This document shows, piece by piece, positions 45,155 through 56,145 of a stretch of DNA of 64,000 bases. The stretch lies in contig NC_088178.1 of the NCBI RefSeq assembly GCF_028769735.1, forward strand, positions 30,590,357 to 30,654,356, in the 5' to 3' direction. Below the pieces are notes generated by a model that did no database searches, was not told the DNA's origin, and saw only the letters and a list, made by a program, of their open reading frames with translations. Both the position numbers and the translations under genes were made by a program. The stretch's first letter is position 1. The number at the start of each line of letters is the position of its first letter. This stretch comes from Zonotrichia leucophrys gambelii. Lineage: Eukaryota > Chordata > Aves > Passeriformes > Passerellidae.

Positions 45155-45223
45155 GCAGGTAAGAAGGGTTTAACTTCTATTTTTAGAGTCACGGTCTAAT
45201 GTTTTGGTTGAAACTATACTTGC
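45155..45223 (-). pseudogene. Mitochondrial tRNA-His copy in the NUMT
   Basis: 69 nt with anticodon GTG ('ttagaccgtgactctaa'). Acceptor arms GCAAGTA and TACCTGC pair with one A:C mismatch. The D and T arms are recognisable. Confidence 0.88.
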
Positions 45224-45250
45224 ATATGGGGATACCAGAGATAGGTTCGA

Positions 45251-45975
45251 TTAGATATGTGATTTTCAATCCATGAAAATCATATATGATTCTGCTCCAT
45301 TAATAACTCCACGTGGCTGAGACAGCTCCTTTGCTCTGCTCTGTGATGCTGCTCCTTCCTCTGAGGATGCAGAAAAACCCCAAACACTTCCATTGCTGGA
45401 CAGGATTCCTGCGAGTTAATTCTTCCTGCCTCAGCTGGGGAGCAATCCTACTTTCAACAGAAGCTTATTTATGTTAATTCAGGGGTTTGGAACTTCTGAA
45501 AGCAGCAATTCCTCGCAGCCTTTGGCTGGTGCTTGCCAGCCAGGGCACCTTCAGCCAGGGGCCTCACATCTCCCTTTATCACACGCTGACTTATCTCTTC
45601 AAGGCAAAATAAATAGTTACTGAAGTACATCTTCATGGCACTGGAAAGGCTTGAAACGGTGTTTGTGCAGTTACAATCAGCCCAACAAATGTTACCAGTG
45701 AGAATTTGTAAATATCACTGGGGTTCTCAAATGTTTTAAAAGGAAAATGAAGAGCTGCCGAATGTTGACAAAGAGAGAAGGAAAGCAAACCAAGAAAGGT
45801 GCTAAACTGAGGAGTCCTGCCTGGCTGTGGCCAGTGATGGAGCTGCTGTGCTGGGCCTGTGCCAGCCAAGCCCCAGCTCCAGTGGCTCAAAACACAAAAA
45901 CTCACGCTTTATTCCTCTATTTGCAGTAAAAATTCTTCAGTTTGCAGCCATTCAGAATTACTCTTACCCCCCCAT
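45251..45975. other. Single-copy DNA, no gene recognised
   Basis: A 12-bp inverted repeat with one mismatch (45253-45285, 'atatgtgatttt' / 'aaaatcatatat') sits just outside the NUMT edge. Otherwise mixed and non-repetitive. Confidence 0.4.
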
Positions 45976-46320
45976 CCCCAGATTTATTTATTTATTTATT
46001 TATTTATTTCCCAGATTGTTTTTTTTTTCTTTTTATAATCCTAAAAAAAAATTTTATTCTTCTTATATTATATATATATACTCTTATATTAAATATTATT
46101 ATATTATCTTATTTTATATTTTAATATTTTTTCTTCTTATAATCCTAAAAAATTTTTATTCTTCTTATATATATATTTTGTTATATAATATATTATTGTA
46201 TATTATTGCATATTATTGTATATTATTATATATTATTATATATTATTATATATTATTATATTATATTATATTATATTATATTTATTTTATTGGGGCTTTT
46301 TTCTTCTTATAATCATTAAA
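45976..46320. repeat. AT-rich low-complexity block with (TTTA)n and (TATTAT)n
   Basis: (ttta)n at 45983-46010, then two ~100-bp relatives starting 'ttcttataatcctaaaaaa' that also recur at 46302, then an almost pure 'tattat/tatta' stretch to 46290. Possible origins are decayed microsatellites or a slipped AT-rich repeat; frames rich in Ile/Tyr here are artefacts. Confidence 0.92.
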
Positions 46321-46524
46321 AAAAATCATTTTCACTCTGTCTGCAGATGGGAAAAACCGAGCTGTGCACTCCTCTGCCTCCGCTCTGCAGGGAAGGGAGC
46401 TTCCCAGGATGGCACAGCACACACAGACAAGGAAATACAGAATATTGTGGAATTCGCACATTTGCTGTGCTTCTGTGGTCCTTCACAGCATCATTGCCAC
46501 AAACACAACTGGCCTGTGAGGGAA

Positions 46525-46660
46525 TCTGTGGTCTGGTGGAACGTGTCCCTGCCCATGGTGGGGAGTGGGAACGAGAGGAGCTGCAGGGTCCCTTCCAGCC
46601 CAGGCTGTCCCACGTCCCTGTGGTTGTGTGATCCCAAATCCCCGTGGCTGTGCAGCCCCG
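46525..46660 (+). mobile_element. CR1 LINE tail, sense (short)
   Basis: 'gtccctgcccatggtgggga', 'gagctgcagggtcccttcca' and 'gcccaggctgtcccacg' are CR1 3' sequence. The terminal octamer repeats are degenerate ('ctgtggttgtgtgatcc'). Confidence 0.75.
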
Positions 46661-47675
46661 TTCCCTGAGGCTGGGACAGGCTGCAGGCACAGGAGCACAG
46701 CCTGAGCCCTGCTAACTCACTGGGCGAGGGCACACAGCACACAGCACACTCCCGTCCCTCCTGGAAATGGATTCGTGTTGTGACATTTTCTGCTCTTGCT
46801 ACAATTTTTGCCACTGCGAGGAGGTACCTGGGATTGCATTGTCTCATTTTCACATTGCCGTGCCATACTCTGTTGACCTTTTTAATATTCAGTATTTGGA
46901 ATGGTTGACCATTGCACTCCTCATCTTCCCATTAGAAGGGGAGCCCAACCTCTTGCAAAGGACTGGGGTGGCCAGGCAATTGAAATGAAACATTCTGAAA
47001 AGGTCAGATGAGTGCAGCACTCCACATTTTTCACAAAACATAGGAGCTATTGAAATTCGTGAGCCTCCTCTCTGTGACAAAGGCTGTTCCAGCAGCAAAA
47101 ATAAAAATAGGTACAACATCAATCTAGTGTTCTGCTAACAGCAGTGCTGGAAAAACGGTGGGGCTGTATAATTTCTCCTATTGTTATTATGGTTTGTAGC
47201 TTCTGCTTCTCTTTGGATGGATTATTGCAGAAATGCAGCAGAAAGCTTAATTTCCATTTGACTCAGGCATCTATTTGTGGTGCTGCTCAGGCTCCCAGCA
47301 TTTCGGAGACACTCCTCAGCTGTCCTGATAAAAAGGTAAAGCTCATTCAAATAAGGAATGTACGTTTCTTTCCTGCTTCTTCAGCAACTTCAGCAACATT
47401 TCCAGCCCCATGTCTGCATCAACACTACGGTTATCCACAGTTATCTTCTGCCCATTGTCCCCTGTACAAACAGCCCATTAGAGGACAGGGAAGGCTGGCA
47501 CTAACAGAGATTCTGAAAGCCTTTCTTGAAATTTAATTATTTGGTACATTTCTTCCTCCCGTGATCAAATACCTTTTTTTGGATGGTTGTTTTCAATTGC
47601 TTTATTTATCATTATTTAATAGCGTATCAGGGCTATTACTATTCTCCTCTCAGGGATTTAAAACTAAAATATACA
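46661..47675. other. Single-copy DNA, candidate non-coding elements
   Basis: 46740-47000 and 47100-47660 are non-repetitive and moderately AT-rich. A 130-codon plus frame (47144-47536) has no recognisable domain. No exon is claimed. Confidence 0.3.
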
Positions 47676-48032
47676 ATGGTAGAATAATTAGGGTTGGAAC
47701 GGACCTCAAAAATTATCTACATCATCAAAAGTCCTTAAAGATGATCTGGATTATCAATGGAAAGCCAATTCCAATGTGCTGTCCACATTCTGGTGCATGG
47801 CCTGTCAGCCCCAGATGGCTGTACCAGACCAGCTTGGAAAGACCAGCAAGGTTTGCTGGTGCCTTTCCCAGCTCAGAGGGAAGCAGTTTTAAGCTTGTGC
47901 CATTTCTGGTGAGGACTGTTTGTATTGAGTGCACAGAGACCCCTGGGGACAGGTCAGTGCTGGGGAATGGCTGGGATCCATGGCCTCGGGGGGGTTTTCC
48001 AGTCTCTGCAATTCTGTGATTCCATAATTCCA
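47676..48032. mobile_element. CR1 tails facing outward: antisense 47676-47730, sense 47950-48032
   Basis: At 47676 'tggtagaataattagggttg-gaacggacctcaaaaattat' is an antisense CR1 3' end. At 47950-48032 'ggaatggctgggatccatgg' and 'gttttccagtctctgcaatt-ctgtgattccataattc' form a sense CR1 3' end. Sequence between (47740-47950) contains a '-cagagggaagcagttttaag' part I could not assign. Confidence 0.65.
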
Positions 48033-48174
48033 CAGGACACACCTTTTATAAGGTACAGTTTGTTTTTACAGGCCCAGAAACCCAATCCCACTCACGGCAG
48101 TGCCTGCAGGTGAGCAGAGCGCAGACCCCGCAGGTGAGCCCAGCACAGCGACCCCAGTGCTTCACCTCTGCCTC

Positions 48175-48790
48175 GGACCCACATGGGGACATCCACACCA
48201 CTTTATTCATGTTTTCCTAATGGAACAGACCTCAGACTCCCCTGGATTCTTGTACGCACACTGGGGACATCCACGTCACTTCATTCCTGTTCTTCATTTA
48301 GTGTTTTCATTTCACTTCATTCCTGTTTTCCTAATGGAACAAGCCCCAGTTTCCCCTGGATTCTCAGACCCACACTGGGGACGTCCATCTCACCTCATTC
48401 CTCTTTTCCTAATGGAACAGACCTCAGGGTCCTCTGGATTCTCTGACCCACATGGAGATATCCACCTCACTTCATTCCTGTTTTTCATTTAGTGCTTTCA
48501 TTTCTCTTCATTCAGTGTTTTCCTAATGAAACAGACCTCAGGCTCCCCTGGATTCTCTGACCCACATGGAGACATCCACCCCACTTTATTCATGTTTTCC
48601 TAATGAAACAGACCTCAGGCTCCCCTGGATTCTTGTACCCACACTGCCGACATCCATCTCACTTCATTCCTGTTTGCCTAACAGAACAAGCCCCAGTTTC
48701 CCCTGGATTCTCGGACCCACACTGGGCACATTCACTCACCTCATTCCTGTTTTCCTAATGAAACAGGCCTCAGTCTCTCCTGGATTCCAG
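48175..48790. repeat. ~95-bp minisatellite, ~6 copies
   Basis: Unit landmarks: 'cccacatggggacatccac', 'ctcacttcattcctgttttc', 'ctaatggaacagacctcag', 'ctcccctggattct'. Units differ by short insertions ('atttagtg-tttcattt'), so the length varies from about 80 to 120 bp. Confidence 0.9.
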
Positions 48791-49611
48791 TGGAAATGGA
48801 CTTCAACAGCAGCTTGGACTGTGCCAGGGGCAGCAGTGCCAGGCTGGGTGGGGACAGCCCCTGGTACAGTCCCTGTCACCAGCACTGCCCGTGTGGAGCA
48901 GCCAGACCAGCGGGGAGTGAGGCACCGGGGTGTGCCTGCAGGAGCTGCTGCTGTTGCTGGACACCAGCTCAGCCCCATGTGAGTTTCTTTGCAGTTTTCC
49001 TGCCTAAGCCCAGCACCTCTGTGCAGCCCTGGCTGGAAAAACGTGCACATTTACCACCTGCTTTGTGCCAGGATCACAGGAGTGCCCGAGCTGGAGAGCA
49101 GCAGAGTTAAAAGAGTCACTGGAGCATGTTAATCAGTTAAAATGCTTTTGTGCTGCAAGAAGAAATGTACACTGCCTGCACCTGAGTGATTTGGTACACA
49201 ACCCTCCACGACACCTTTTTAAGCTTCATTTTCATTTTATTATTTAAGGACCTTCAGCGTTTCCATTTAGTCACACTTTGCCATGCTGCAAGAAAATTAT
49301 TTTTCTCTTCTCCTTTCAAAGGCCTCGCTGAGGGCTCTTTTTCTCCAGCAGAGATGATCTCAGCAGCCAGGCTCATCCTCAGCTCCCAGGGTCTGAGGTG
49401 AAGAGCAGCTTTGCCAGCTGGCACGGGGGCTGTGGGTCTGCCAGGTACAGAAACCAGACCCTGGATAATTCCTGCAGGGCAGCATCAGCTGCTGTGATGG
49501 TTCCTGGAGCTGCTGCACCCTCAGCTCCTGCAATCCACACCAAAGGTACTGCCCTACCAAGGGGCAAAGGCATCGTGGTGTTCCTGGGCAGGGCGAGGTG
49601 CTGCTGGCCAC
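48791..49611. other. Single-copy DNA, no gene recognised
   Basis: Mixed composition; nothing recognised. Confidence 0.4.
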
Positions 49612-49752
49612 GCTGGTCACTGTGTCCCCATCCCACACTGGTCACTGTGTCCCCATCCCACCCTGCTGACCCCCTGTCCCATACCAAGGGGGGCTCTGTG
49701 CCCCTGTCCCATCCCAAGGAGGGTCTCTGAGCCCCCGTCCCATCCCACAGCA
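49612..49752. repeat. 25-28-bp short tandem repeats, two adjoining types
   Basis: 'ctggtcactgtgtccccatc-ccac' twice and 'ggggctctgtgcccctgtcc-catcccaa' type units twice to three times. Confidence 0.8.
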
Positions 49753-51584
49753 GTGCCCAGCTGCAGTTCCTGCTGCAGGCAGGAGCTCGGCAGCTCCAGA
49801 CAGTTCATTCCATAATCATCCTTCCCATCACACCAGCCCCATTAGCATAAGGCAATGGAGAAGAAATCAAAATGCGCAGAAGAATTTTCCAAGAAACAGA
49901 TTTTGCCTTCCCCTAGGAATTAAAGAACAATAAAGGAGCCCGTGACAGCAGCTCTGCCTCAGCCCTGCTGCAGCTCCTGAGCACAAACAGCACTCAGGGA
50001 GACATTTCATCTTCTGCCTTGGCAAGGGCAAATTCCTTAATAGCTTGTAAGCTCGAGCCCCAATAACAGATAAAACAGACTAACCATTTTTTTTCTTTGA
50101 CACCTTTTCCAATTATATTTTCAAATCTTCTTTGGATTCATTACAGCCTGTAATCCTGCCAATTTGCATCGTTTACTGCCGTGCCTCCCCTTGGAGGCAG
50201 GGCTGCCTCGCACGCTCACCTCTGTCAAAGGTACAGAACCAGAAACAACACTCAGGTGAGCTCTCCAAAATGCCTCACCTGGCATTTCCTCCCCCGGTTT
50301 GTTTCTGTTGTGTGCAATGAGGAGTGGCCAGGAGGAGACACCAGTGAAATGCCGTTGTACAGCAGCATCCCCACGCAGCTGCAATAATTTTCCCTCTGGG
50401 CTGTGCTGTGCTCACGCCCTGCCCCGTTGTGGGAAATCTCCTCTGCTTTGGTGTGGGCACTGCACAAATGGAGAGCAGTGAATCAGGGACCGAGGAGGCC
50501 ACGGGCTGCCCCTCACGTGGCACAGGGCACTTAATGAAGATCACTCACTGCTAATTGCAGGTGACCCCGCAGCTCCAGAACCACTGCTCTGGATATGCTA
50601 CCTGGGAGGTGGCAAAATCAGGGCTCATTTTGTCATTCTGTTTTATTTTGCCATTCAGACACAGCAATTAATGTCTGCAAACAGCTGTGTTAATTTAGCT
50701 TTGGTGGCTACTACCAGCCCTAACTCTTTAAGGTTAAAATGAAATTAAACACCTTAATAGATTGGAAAGAAAAAATTTAAATGGTATTGACAATCTGCAA
50801 GTTCCCCAGTGCCAAACACAAATTATGGGCATGACCTCTTTCTCTTTGTATTAATTGAATGCTGAGCTTAAAGCACAGTTCTGGTAAACACTTGTAAAGT
50901 CGCTCCAGCACCAGTCCTGAGCAGGCTGTGCTGAGGTTAGAGCCGAGAAATCAATGGCTCTGCACCTTTTGGGCTCACTGTGGCTCATGCCAGTTCCATG
51001 CTCAGTGTTGAACTGCAGGGAGGTCATGGTTTGTGTATTTATTAATGCAGCTGTTAGCAGCTGGAGCGGGGCAGGCAGTCATGGACCAGATGAAATATTT
51101 ACCCTTTGCTTTAGGATTGGAGATGGGGAAGAAAATACTTTATTTCAATCCTGTGGTTGGTCCCCATCATTTCCACCCAAAAATGACAGCATATTTCTGG
51201 ACGGATTTCTGGATTTCCAGCAAAGGATGGATTTTCACCCTGTGTGCAAGGGAACACCCCCCTGTCTCCAGGATTTGGAGGAAAAGCTTTCACACAGATG
51301 GGAATTCTCTTTTCCCCCCGATAACTTTCTAGAACAAGAGTTTTGTAGAAGCAAAGGGTTAGACAATTTCTAATTGCCTCAAAAGTCATTAAAAATGACA
51401 ATACTTCCTTGTGCTTGTTTTTACTTGCTGATTGATTTCTGCCTTTTAAGATGACAAATCTTGACATTTCAAAAAGAACTTTCATAAGAGTTAAGGTGAT
51501 GAATCACAAAAGCTGAATTTTGGAGTTGTAAAATACCTGTCCAAGGGCAGCGCTCACCCATTACCATTGAAAGAACATTTAAAA
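49753..51584. other. Single-copy DNA, no gene recognised
   Basis: AT-rich parts (50040-50140, 50620-50880, 51340-51480) alternate with GC-richer ones. Frames up to 139 codons (50954-51373) have no recognisable domain. Confidence 0.35.
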
Positions 51585-51845
51585 TCACAGAGTGGTTTGG
51601 TTTGGTTTGGTTTGGTTTGGTTTGGTCCTCAAATCCCACCCAGTGCCACCCCTGGCATGGCAGGGACCCCTCACCCTGTCCCAGGTGCTCCAGCCCCAGT
51701 GTCCAGCCTGGCCTTGGGCATTTCCAGGGATGGGGAGGATGTCAGGGTGTTCTGCCCTCCTGGGAATGTGCCTGGAGATCCTCCCTGGGCTGGGGACACC
51801 CCTCAAGGTCACTCCTGGAGGCTGAGCAAAAGAGATTTACCCTCA
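51585..51845 (-). mobile_element. CR1 LINE 3' end, antisense, with (GGTTT)n
   Basis: The usual antisense tail 'atcacagagtggtttgg' has expanded to a (ggttt)n run (51594-51626). CR1 then continues with 'cctcaaatcccacccagtgc', 'ccaggtgctccagccccagt' and 'gtccagcctggccttgggca'. Confidence 0.92.
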
Positions 51846-52182
51846 GACATCAGCCTAACCTCAATATCTACTTGATAATTATTAAGCCGCCTTTGGAATT
51901 ACTGATTTAATAAGTAGTGCACTGTAATTGTAGTTATAACTACCTATATTGTGTAGCAGATAATTCTGATTAAGGTCCTTTATTCTAATAATTATAACCA
52001 TCAATTGAAATAACTAATTCATTCTTGCATATATCTGGTTTGCCATCCTTAATCCTGCAGGACAGATTTGTGGAGAGGTTCAATTGCACTTGTATAATCC
52101 TTTGGATAAAGCATTGACCAGGCCTGGGATTAGAATTAGGCCCAGCCAGGCCCACGCTCCTGTCTGAGGAGGGAAGCAGGGG
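51846..52182. other. AT-rich single-copy DNA, candidate conserved element
   Basis: 51855-52130 has about a dozen TAAT/ATTA motifs without any tandem pattern, e.g. 'ttgataattattaagccgcc' and 'ctaataattataaccatcaa'. This is the densest such cluster in the window and a good candidate for a homeodomain-bound element, by motif content only. Confidence 0.35.
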
Positions 52183-52316
52183 TGTGATGGTGCTCAAAGG
52201 GGTCCAGGATGAGGGAAGGGATGAGGATCTGACTCCATGGTTCAGAAGGCTGATTTATTATTTTATGGTATATATTACATTAAAACTATACTAAAAGAAT
52301 AGAAGAAAAGGTTTCA
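52183..52316 (-). mobile_element. LTR family 1, truncated (copy E)
   Basis: 134 bp of the plus-strand start of the LTR ('tgtgatggtgctcaaagggg' to 'aagaaaaggtttca'), i.e. the R/U5 end in sense. The other ~250 bp are missing; the flank from 52317 is unrelated. No target duplication can be assessed. Confidence 0.88.
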
Positions 52317-53271
52317 GCCAGCACAGCCAGTCCATAAACAGCCCATCTCCCCAAACCAAGAGCAGCCCCACCAGCTTTGGGGACACCCTCGCTTTGAAGC
52401 ACCTGAGCGAGCTCCTTCCCTCCAGGTCCCGCTGTGGCAGCTCCTGCAGCTCCCGGAGCCATTGTTGAGGGAGCACACAGCCCCTTCCCTCGTCCTCCCG
52501 CGTGGGAACTGGAAATGGAGATAATTACAGGAAAAGGTTTTCAAACACACGGTGCCTAACTGACACACGCTCAGCTCTTGATGTGTTCCGTGCCTGTTCT
52601 CATTAAATTTTATACACAGCAAACCCGAACAAAAAGCTTGTGCAGTGTTAGGGAACAATGATTCCTTTTTGCCAGTAAAGAGGAGATTTATGGGGAAAAT
52701 CACTTAAATCTGACAGTCACTGACATCAGTTCTTAGTTCATGAAAAGTGAGTGGGACCTGATGGATCCTCTTCTTTTCATCAGAAAGCTGCTGTTTTTCT
52801 TGTCTTGGCTGAGAGTGGGAAGTGAATAATGAGCATGTTGCTGATTAAAAAAACCCTTACCTTCAACTTTAGCCAAAATTCTTTGCACTTATGACATGAA
52901 TCATTAAAAAAATTCTGATTACACACCCCAAAACATTTCATTAAAGAACATTTTTTCCAAGCACCTTTTCTGGGGAAAAAAAGAATCCAAGAAATCCTTT
53001 CTGTGAGCGCAGCGGCCGCAGCAGGGAGGCACAAAAGAGGCTGATTTGAGCAGGGGCTCAGGGGAGGAGAGAGCTCCACCGTGGCACCGAGGCAGGGCCG
53101 AGCCTGCACACGGCGCCAGGGGGTTCTGCAGGGCCCCCACTCGAGTGTCACACTCTGGGGCAGCAGCTGCAGCCTCCCAAAGCAAAACCTCTGTGCAGGG
53201 CAGGGGGACAGGGCCGAGCCAGGCAGGACAAGGTCTGAGACAGGGAAGAGCCTCCCACCACCCTTCTGCTG
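52317..53271. other. Single-copy DNA, no gene recognised
   Basis: Mixed; a short GC-rich patch with an 8-bp GCGGCCGC palindrome at about 53010. No gene or mobile element. Confidence 0.4.
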
Positions 53272-53766
53272 GACAAACTGCATCTAACCATCCCTCTCCT
53301 TGGGAAACTGCCTCCAACCATCCTTCTCCTGCAGGAATTCCCTCCATCCATCCTTCTCCTAGACAAACTGCTTCTAACCATCCTTGTCCTGCAGGAATTC
53401 CCTCCAACCACCCTTCTGCTGGATGAACTGCATCTAACCATCCTTCTCCTTGAGAAACTGCCTCCAACCACTCCTCTCCTGCAGGAATTCCCTCTATCCA
53501 TCCTTTTGCTCCAGGAATCGCCTCCAACCACCCTTCTCCTGCAGGAATTCCCTCTATCCATCCTTCTCCTAGACAAACTGCTTCTAACCATCCTTGTCCT
53601 GCAGGAATTCCCTCTAGCCACCCTTTTGCTCCAGGAATCCCCTATACCTACCCTTCTCCTGCAGGAATACCCTCTAACCACCCTTCTCCTGCAGGAATAC
53701 CCTCTGACCACCCCTCTCCTGCAGGAACTGCCTCTGACCACCCCTCTCCTGCAGGAATTCCCTATC
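53272..53766. repeat. 30-bp minisatellite, ~16 copies
   Basis: Unit 'cctccaaccatccttctcct-gcaggaattc', with variant tails ('agacaaactg', 'tccaggaatc', 'ggaactg'). Variants recur in blocks. With a 30-bp unit all frames stay open on both strands, so the 202- and 309-codon minus frames and the 114-codon plus frame are artefacts. Confidence 0.95.
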
Positions 53767-54285
53767 CCCCCTTCCCCTGCAGAGCAGAGCCCCCGAGGCC
53801 TGCATTCCCAGTCCCACCCTGGTGAGCTCCGTGCAGTTTCCTGGCACTGAGCTTTGTTCCAGCTCCCTCTGGAGCTCTGCTGAGAGCCCTGGCAGGGGCA
53901 GAGGGCAGCTCCACCCCAGACCACCCTCTCCTCACAATCAGTGGGCAGCAGAGACCCAGAGCTGCTGCTTTGGAGCGATCCCTGCAGCCTGGTCCCAATT
54001 AAACGGAGGTCAGCGCCAGAGGCCAGACAGGTGCGGGTTGGATGGGGAGACAAATGAAAGCACGCTGTTTGCAGCACAGGGATTCCTCCCCGTTTATTTC
54101 TGGCTGGTTTCTGAGCAATTTACTCGGAGCATGGACAGGAAAACAGCCAGGTGCAGCTGGAACTGCTGGAACAGCAGCAGGAGAGGCTGGTGCTGCTGGG
54201 CTCTGCTTTCCCACTGCATCCCTAGAAATGTCTCTTTGCAGGGGGAGCTCCATTTCCTTCCTATTGTAATGACAAAATGTGCCAG
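53767..54285. other. Single-copy DNA, no gene recognised
   Basis: GC-moderate, non-repetitive; open frames on both strands lack recognisable domains. Confidence 0.4.
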
Positions 54286-54805
54286 ATGAGTTGGATTTCT
54301 GTTAAACGATGTAGTGCCTTCCTGCACACATTGATTTGGTAGAAACTCAAACCACCACCCTAGTTTTACAGGTGACAACCACCTAAAACTCCAGTTTGGA
54401 AGGGTTGTGCTCAGGGTGGAGGGTCCAAGCTGGGCACTCCAGATTTCTAAATGATGCAGTGCATTCCTGCACACATTGATTTGGTAGGAACTCAAAACAG
54501 ACTTGGATTTTTGTTAAACGATGTAGTGCATTCCTGTACACATTGATTTGGCAGGAACTCACAACACCAGCCCAGTTTTATAGGTGACAACCACCTGAAA
54601 CTCCAGTTTGGAAAGGTTGTGCTCAGGGTGGAGAGTCCAAGCTAAGGGTGGAGAGTCCATATTTCTAAATGATGCAGTGCATTCCTGCACACAGTGATTT
54701 GGCAGGAACTCAAACCACCACCCCAGTTCTATGGGTGAAAACTCCAGTTTGGAAGGGTTGTGCTCAGGGTGGAGGGTCCAAGCTGGGCACTCCAGATTTC
54801 CCAGA
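54286..54805. repeat. ~100-190-bp complex tandem repeat, ~4 copies
   Basis: Landmarks in each unit: 'aaacgatgtagtgcattcct', 'cacattgatttggtaggaac', 'agttttacaggtgacaacca', 'aaactccagtttggaagggt' and 'gtgctcagggtggagggtcc'. The second unit is shortened and joined to the next by 'aacagacttggatttttgtt'. It matches no other sequence in the window. Confidence 0.9.
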
Positions 54806-56145
54806 TCCCCTGGAGTATGAGCACCCCCTTGAAAAGCCGAACCCAACCCCTGCCGATGGAGAAGAGAGCAGGGAGGCATTTTCTAGAATTTTCTAGAATT
54901 ATGTGTCGTTTATGTCCAAATCCACCCTCCTGAATTCCCACCCAGCCCCAGCAGGGCACGGCAGATCTCCTGCCCCTCCTGCCCAGGACAGGCCCCTCTC
55001 CTGGAACAATTCTCCATCCCCATCACCTCGAGAGCGGAGCTCTCACCGCTCCAAGCGCCACCAGCAACAAACCCTTAATTGGGATTTTCCTTCGGTTTTA
55101 CTTGAGAAGCTTTTCAATAATTTTGTGCAGTATTTCAGCTCAACCAGGAGAGGGAATGTATAATTTATTTTGTTACTTGATAGAATTAGTTGTTCTTAGC
55201 TTGCTGTGCCAGTATAAACCGTGAATGCAATATTTTCTAGTGTCCTTTTTCCATGAGATTAGTAAATTTAATTTGAAATTCTGTATTCACAAGTAGTGCA
55301 CTGGCTGAAGGCAAGCTGTAGAACAGATGACAAAGGTTATTACATTTTTTAAATTATATTTAAAATATGTTTAATAGCTGTGGAGAAAGGACTTTTATGA
55401 AAATGGAAATTGGCAGATTAAAGAATGAGTTTCACGAAGTTGTTTAAAAAACACATGAAGTTAGTTTTCCTGTCAGCCCTTAAAGGGCCAAGGTCTGGTT
55501 TTCCAGACCAAAATCCTAATTTGGGCTGGGATTTCTCTGAATTGGCAATCATATTCTATAAACTGATTCCAAACACAGATATAAAACACACATAAAATGA
55601 TTACCAGTGGTCAGCAATTCTCAAACACAGCTTTTGGTGATCTTTTTTCTTGTCACCAACCTTAAAACTCAAGTTGTATTCAAAGCATGGGCGATGTTTT
55701 TCTGACTCCCTTCAACCCAAAATTTAGGCTTTTCAGAGCTGAATTCTGCCTTGGTCTGGTACAGTGATGTCAACAGGCAAAACCACCTCCACAGTGGGAA
55801 TTCACAGCCTGAGCACCCAGTCCTCAGCGAGTGGGAGTTTCCTGCGAGTTTGAATAAGAGTGGGACTGAGTGTGGGAATTGCTGTACAGAAAATAGAGCC
55901 CAGCCACCCCTCCTTGGGCTTCTGCTGCTCCTGGAAAACAAATGGAAATGAAAAGTGATGTTTGCTGCTGAAGTGGCATCAGTGCAACTGAAATGCAACA
56001 GAATAGGGTGTGCTTCAGGAGGCACCGCGCTGGTTCTCACCCTGTTTTCAAAGCACTTCATTCTCACATTTGAGAATGAATGTAACAGGGAATGAGTGTC
56101 CAGGGAAAGTCTCAGCTCCAAATCCTCACTCAGGGCTGAGCCCAC
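54806..56145. other. Single-copy DNA; AT-rich 55120-55680
   Basis: A short duplication 'ttttctagaattttctagaa' lies at 54880-54899. 55120-55680 is AT-rich and non-repetitive. No gene recognised; a 163-codon minus frame (55669-56160) has no domain and enters the LTR. Confidence 0.35.

Larger units (their letters stand above)
44793..45250 (-). pseudogene. Nuclear mitochondrial insert (NUMT): ND4 end-tRNA-His-Ser-Leu-ND5 start
   Basis: About 450 bp of mitochondrial DNA in nuclear sequence, read on the minus strand. The order of genes is that of vertebrate mtDNA. Homology stops sharply at 44793, inside ND5: the next codons do not continue the protein. At the other side it fades between 45224 and about 45250, which may be the last codons of ND4. 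Nuclear flanks on both sides, only 450 bp of mtDNA and the abrupt break argue for an insert rather than an assembly contaminant. Confidence 0.93.

Noticed and set aside
45827..46312. 161-codon Ile/Tyr/Phe-rich 'membrane protein'
   Set aside because: Translation of the AT-rich low-complexity block.
53000..53210. CpG island or promoter
   Set aside because: A short GC-rich patch with few CpGs, no TATA or initiator context and no downstream exon.
52919..54077. 202- and 309-codon minus frames and a 114-codon plus frame
   Set aside because: A 30-bp unit without stop codons keeps all frames open.
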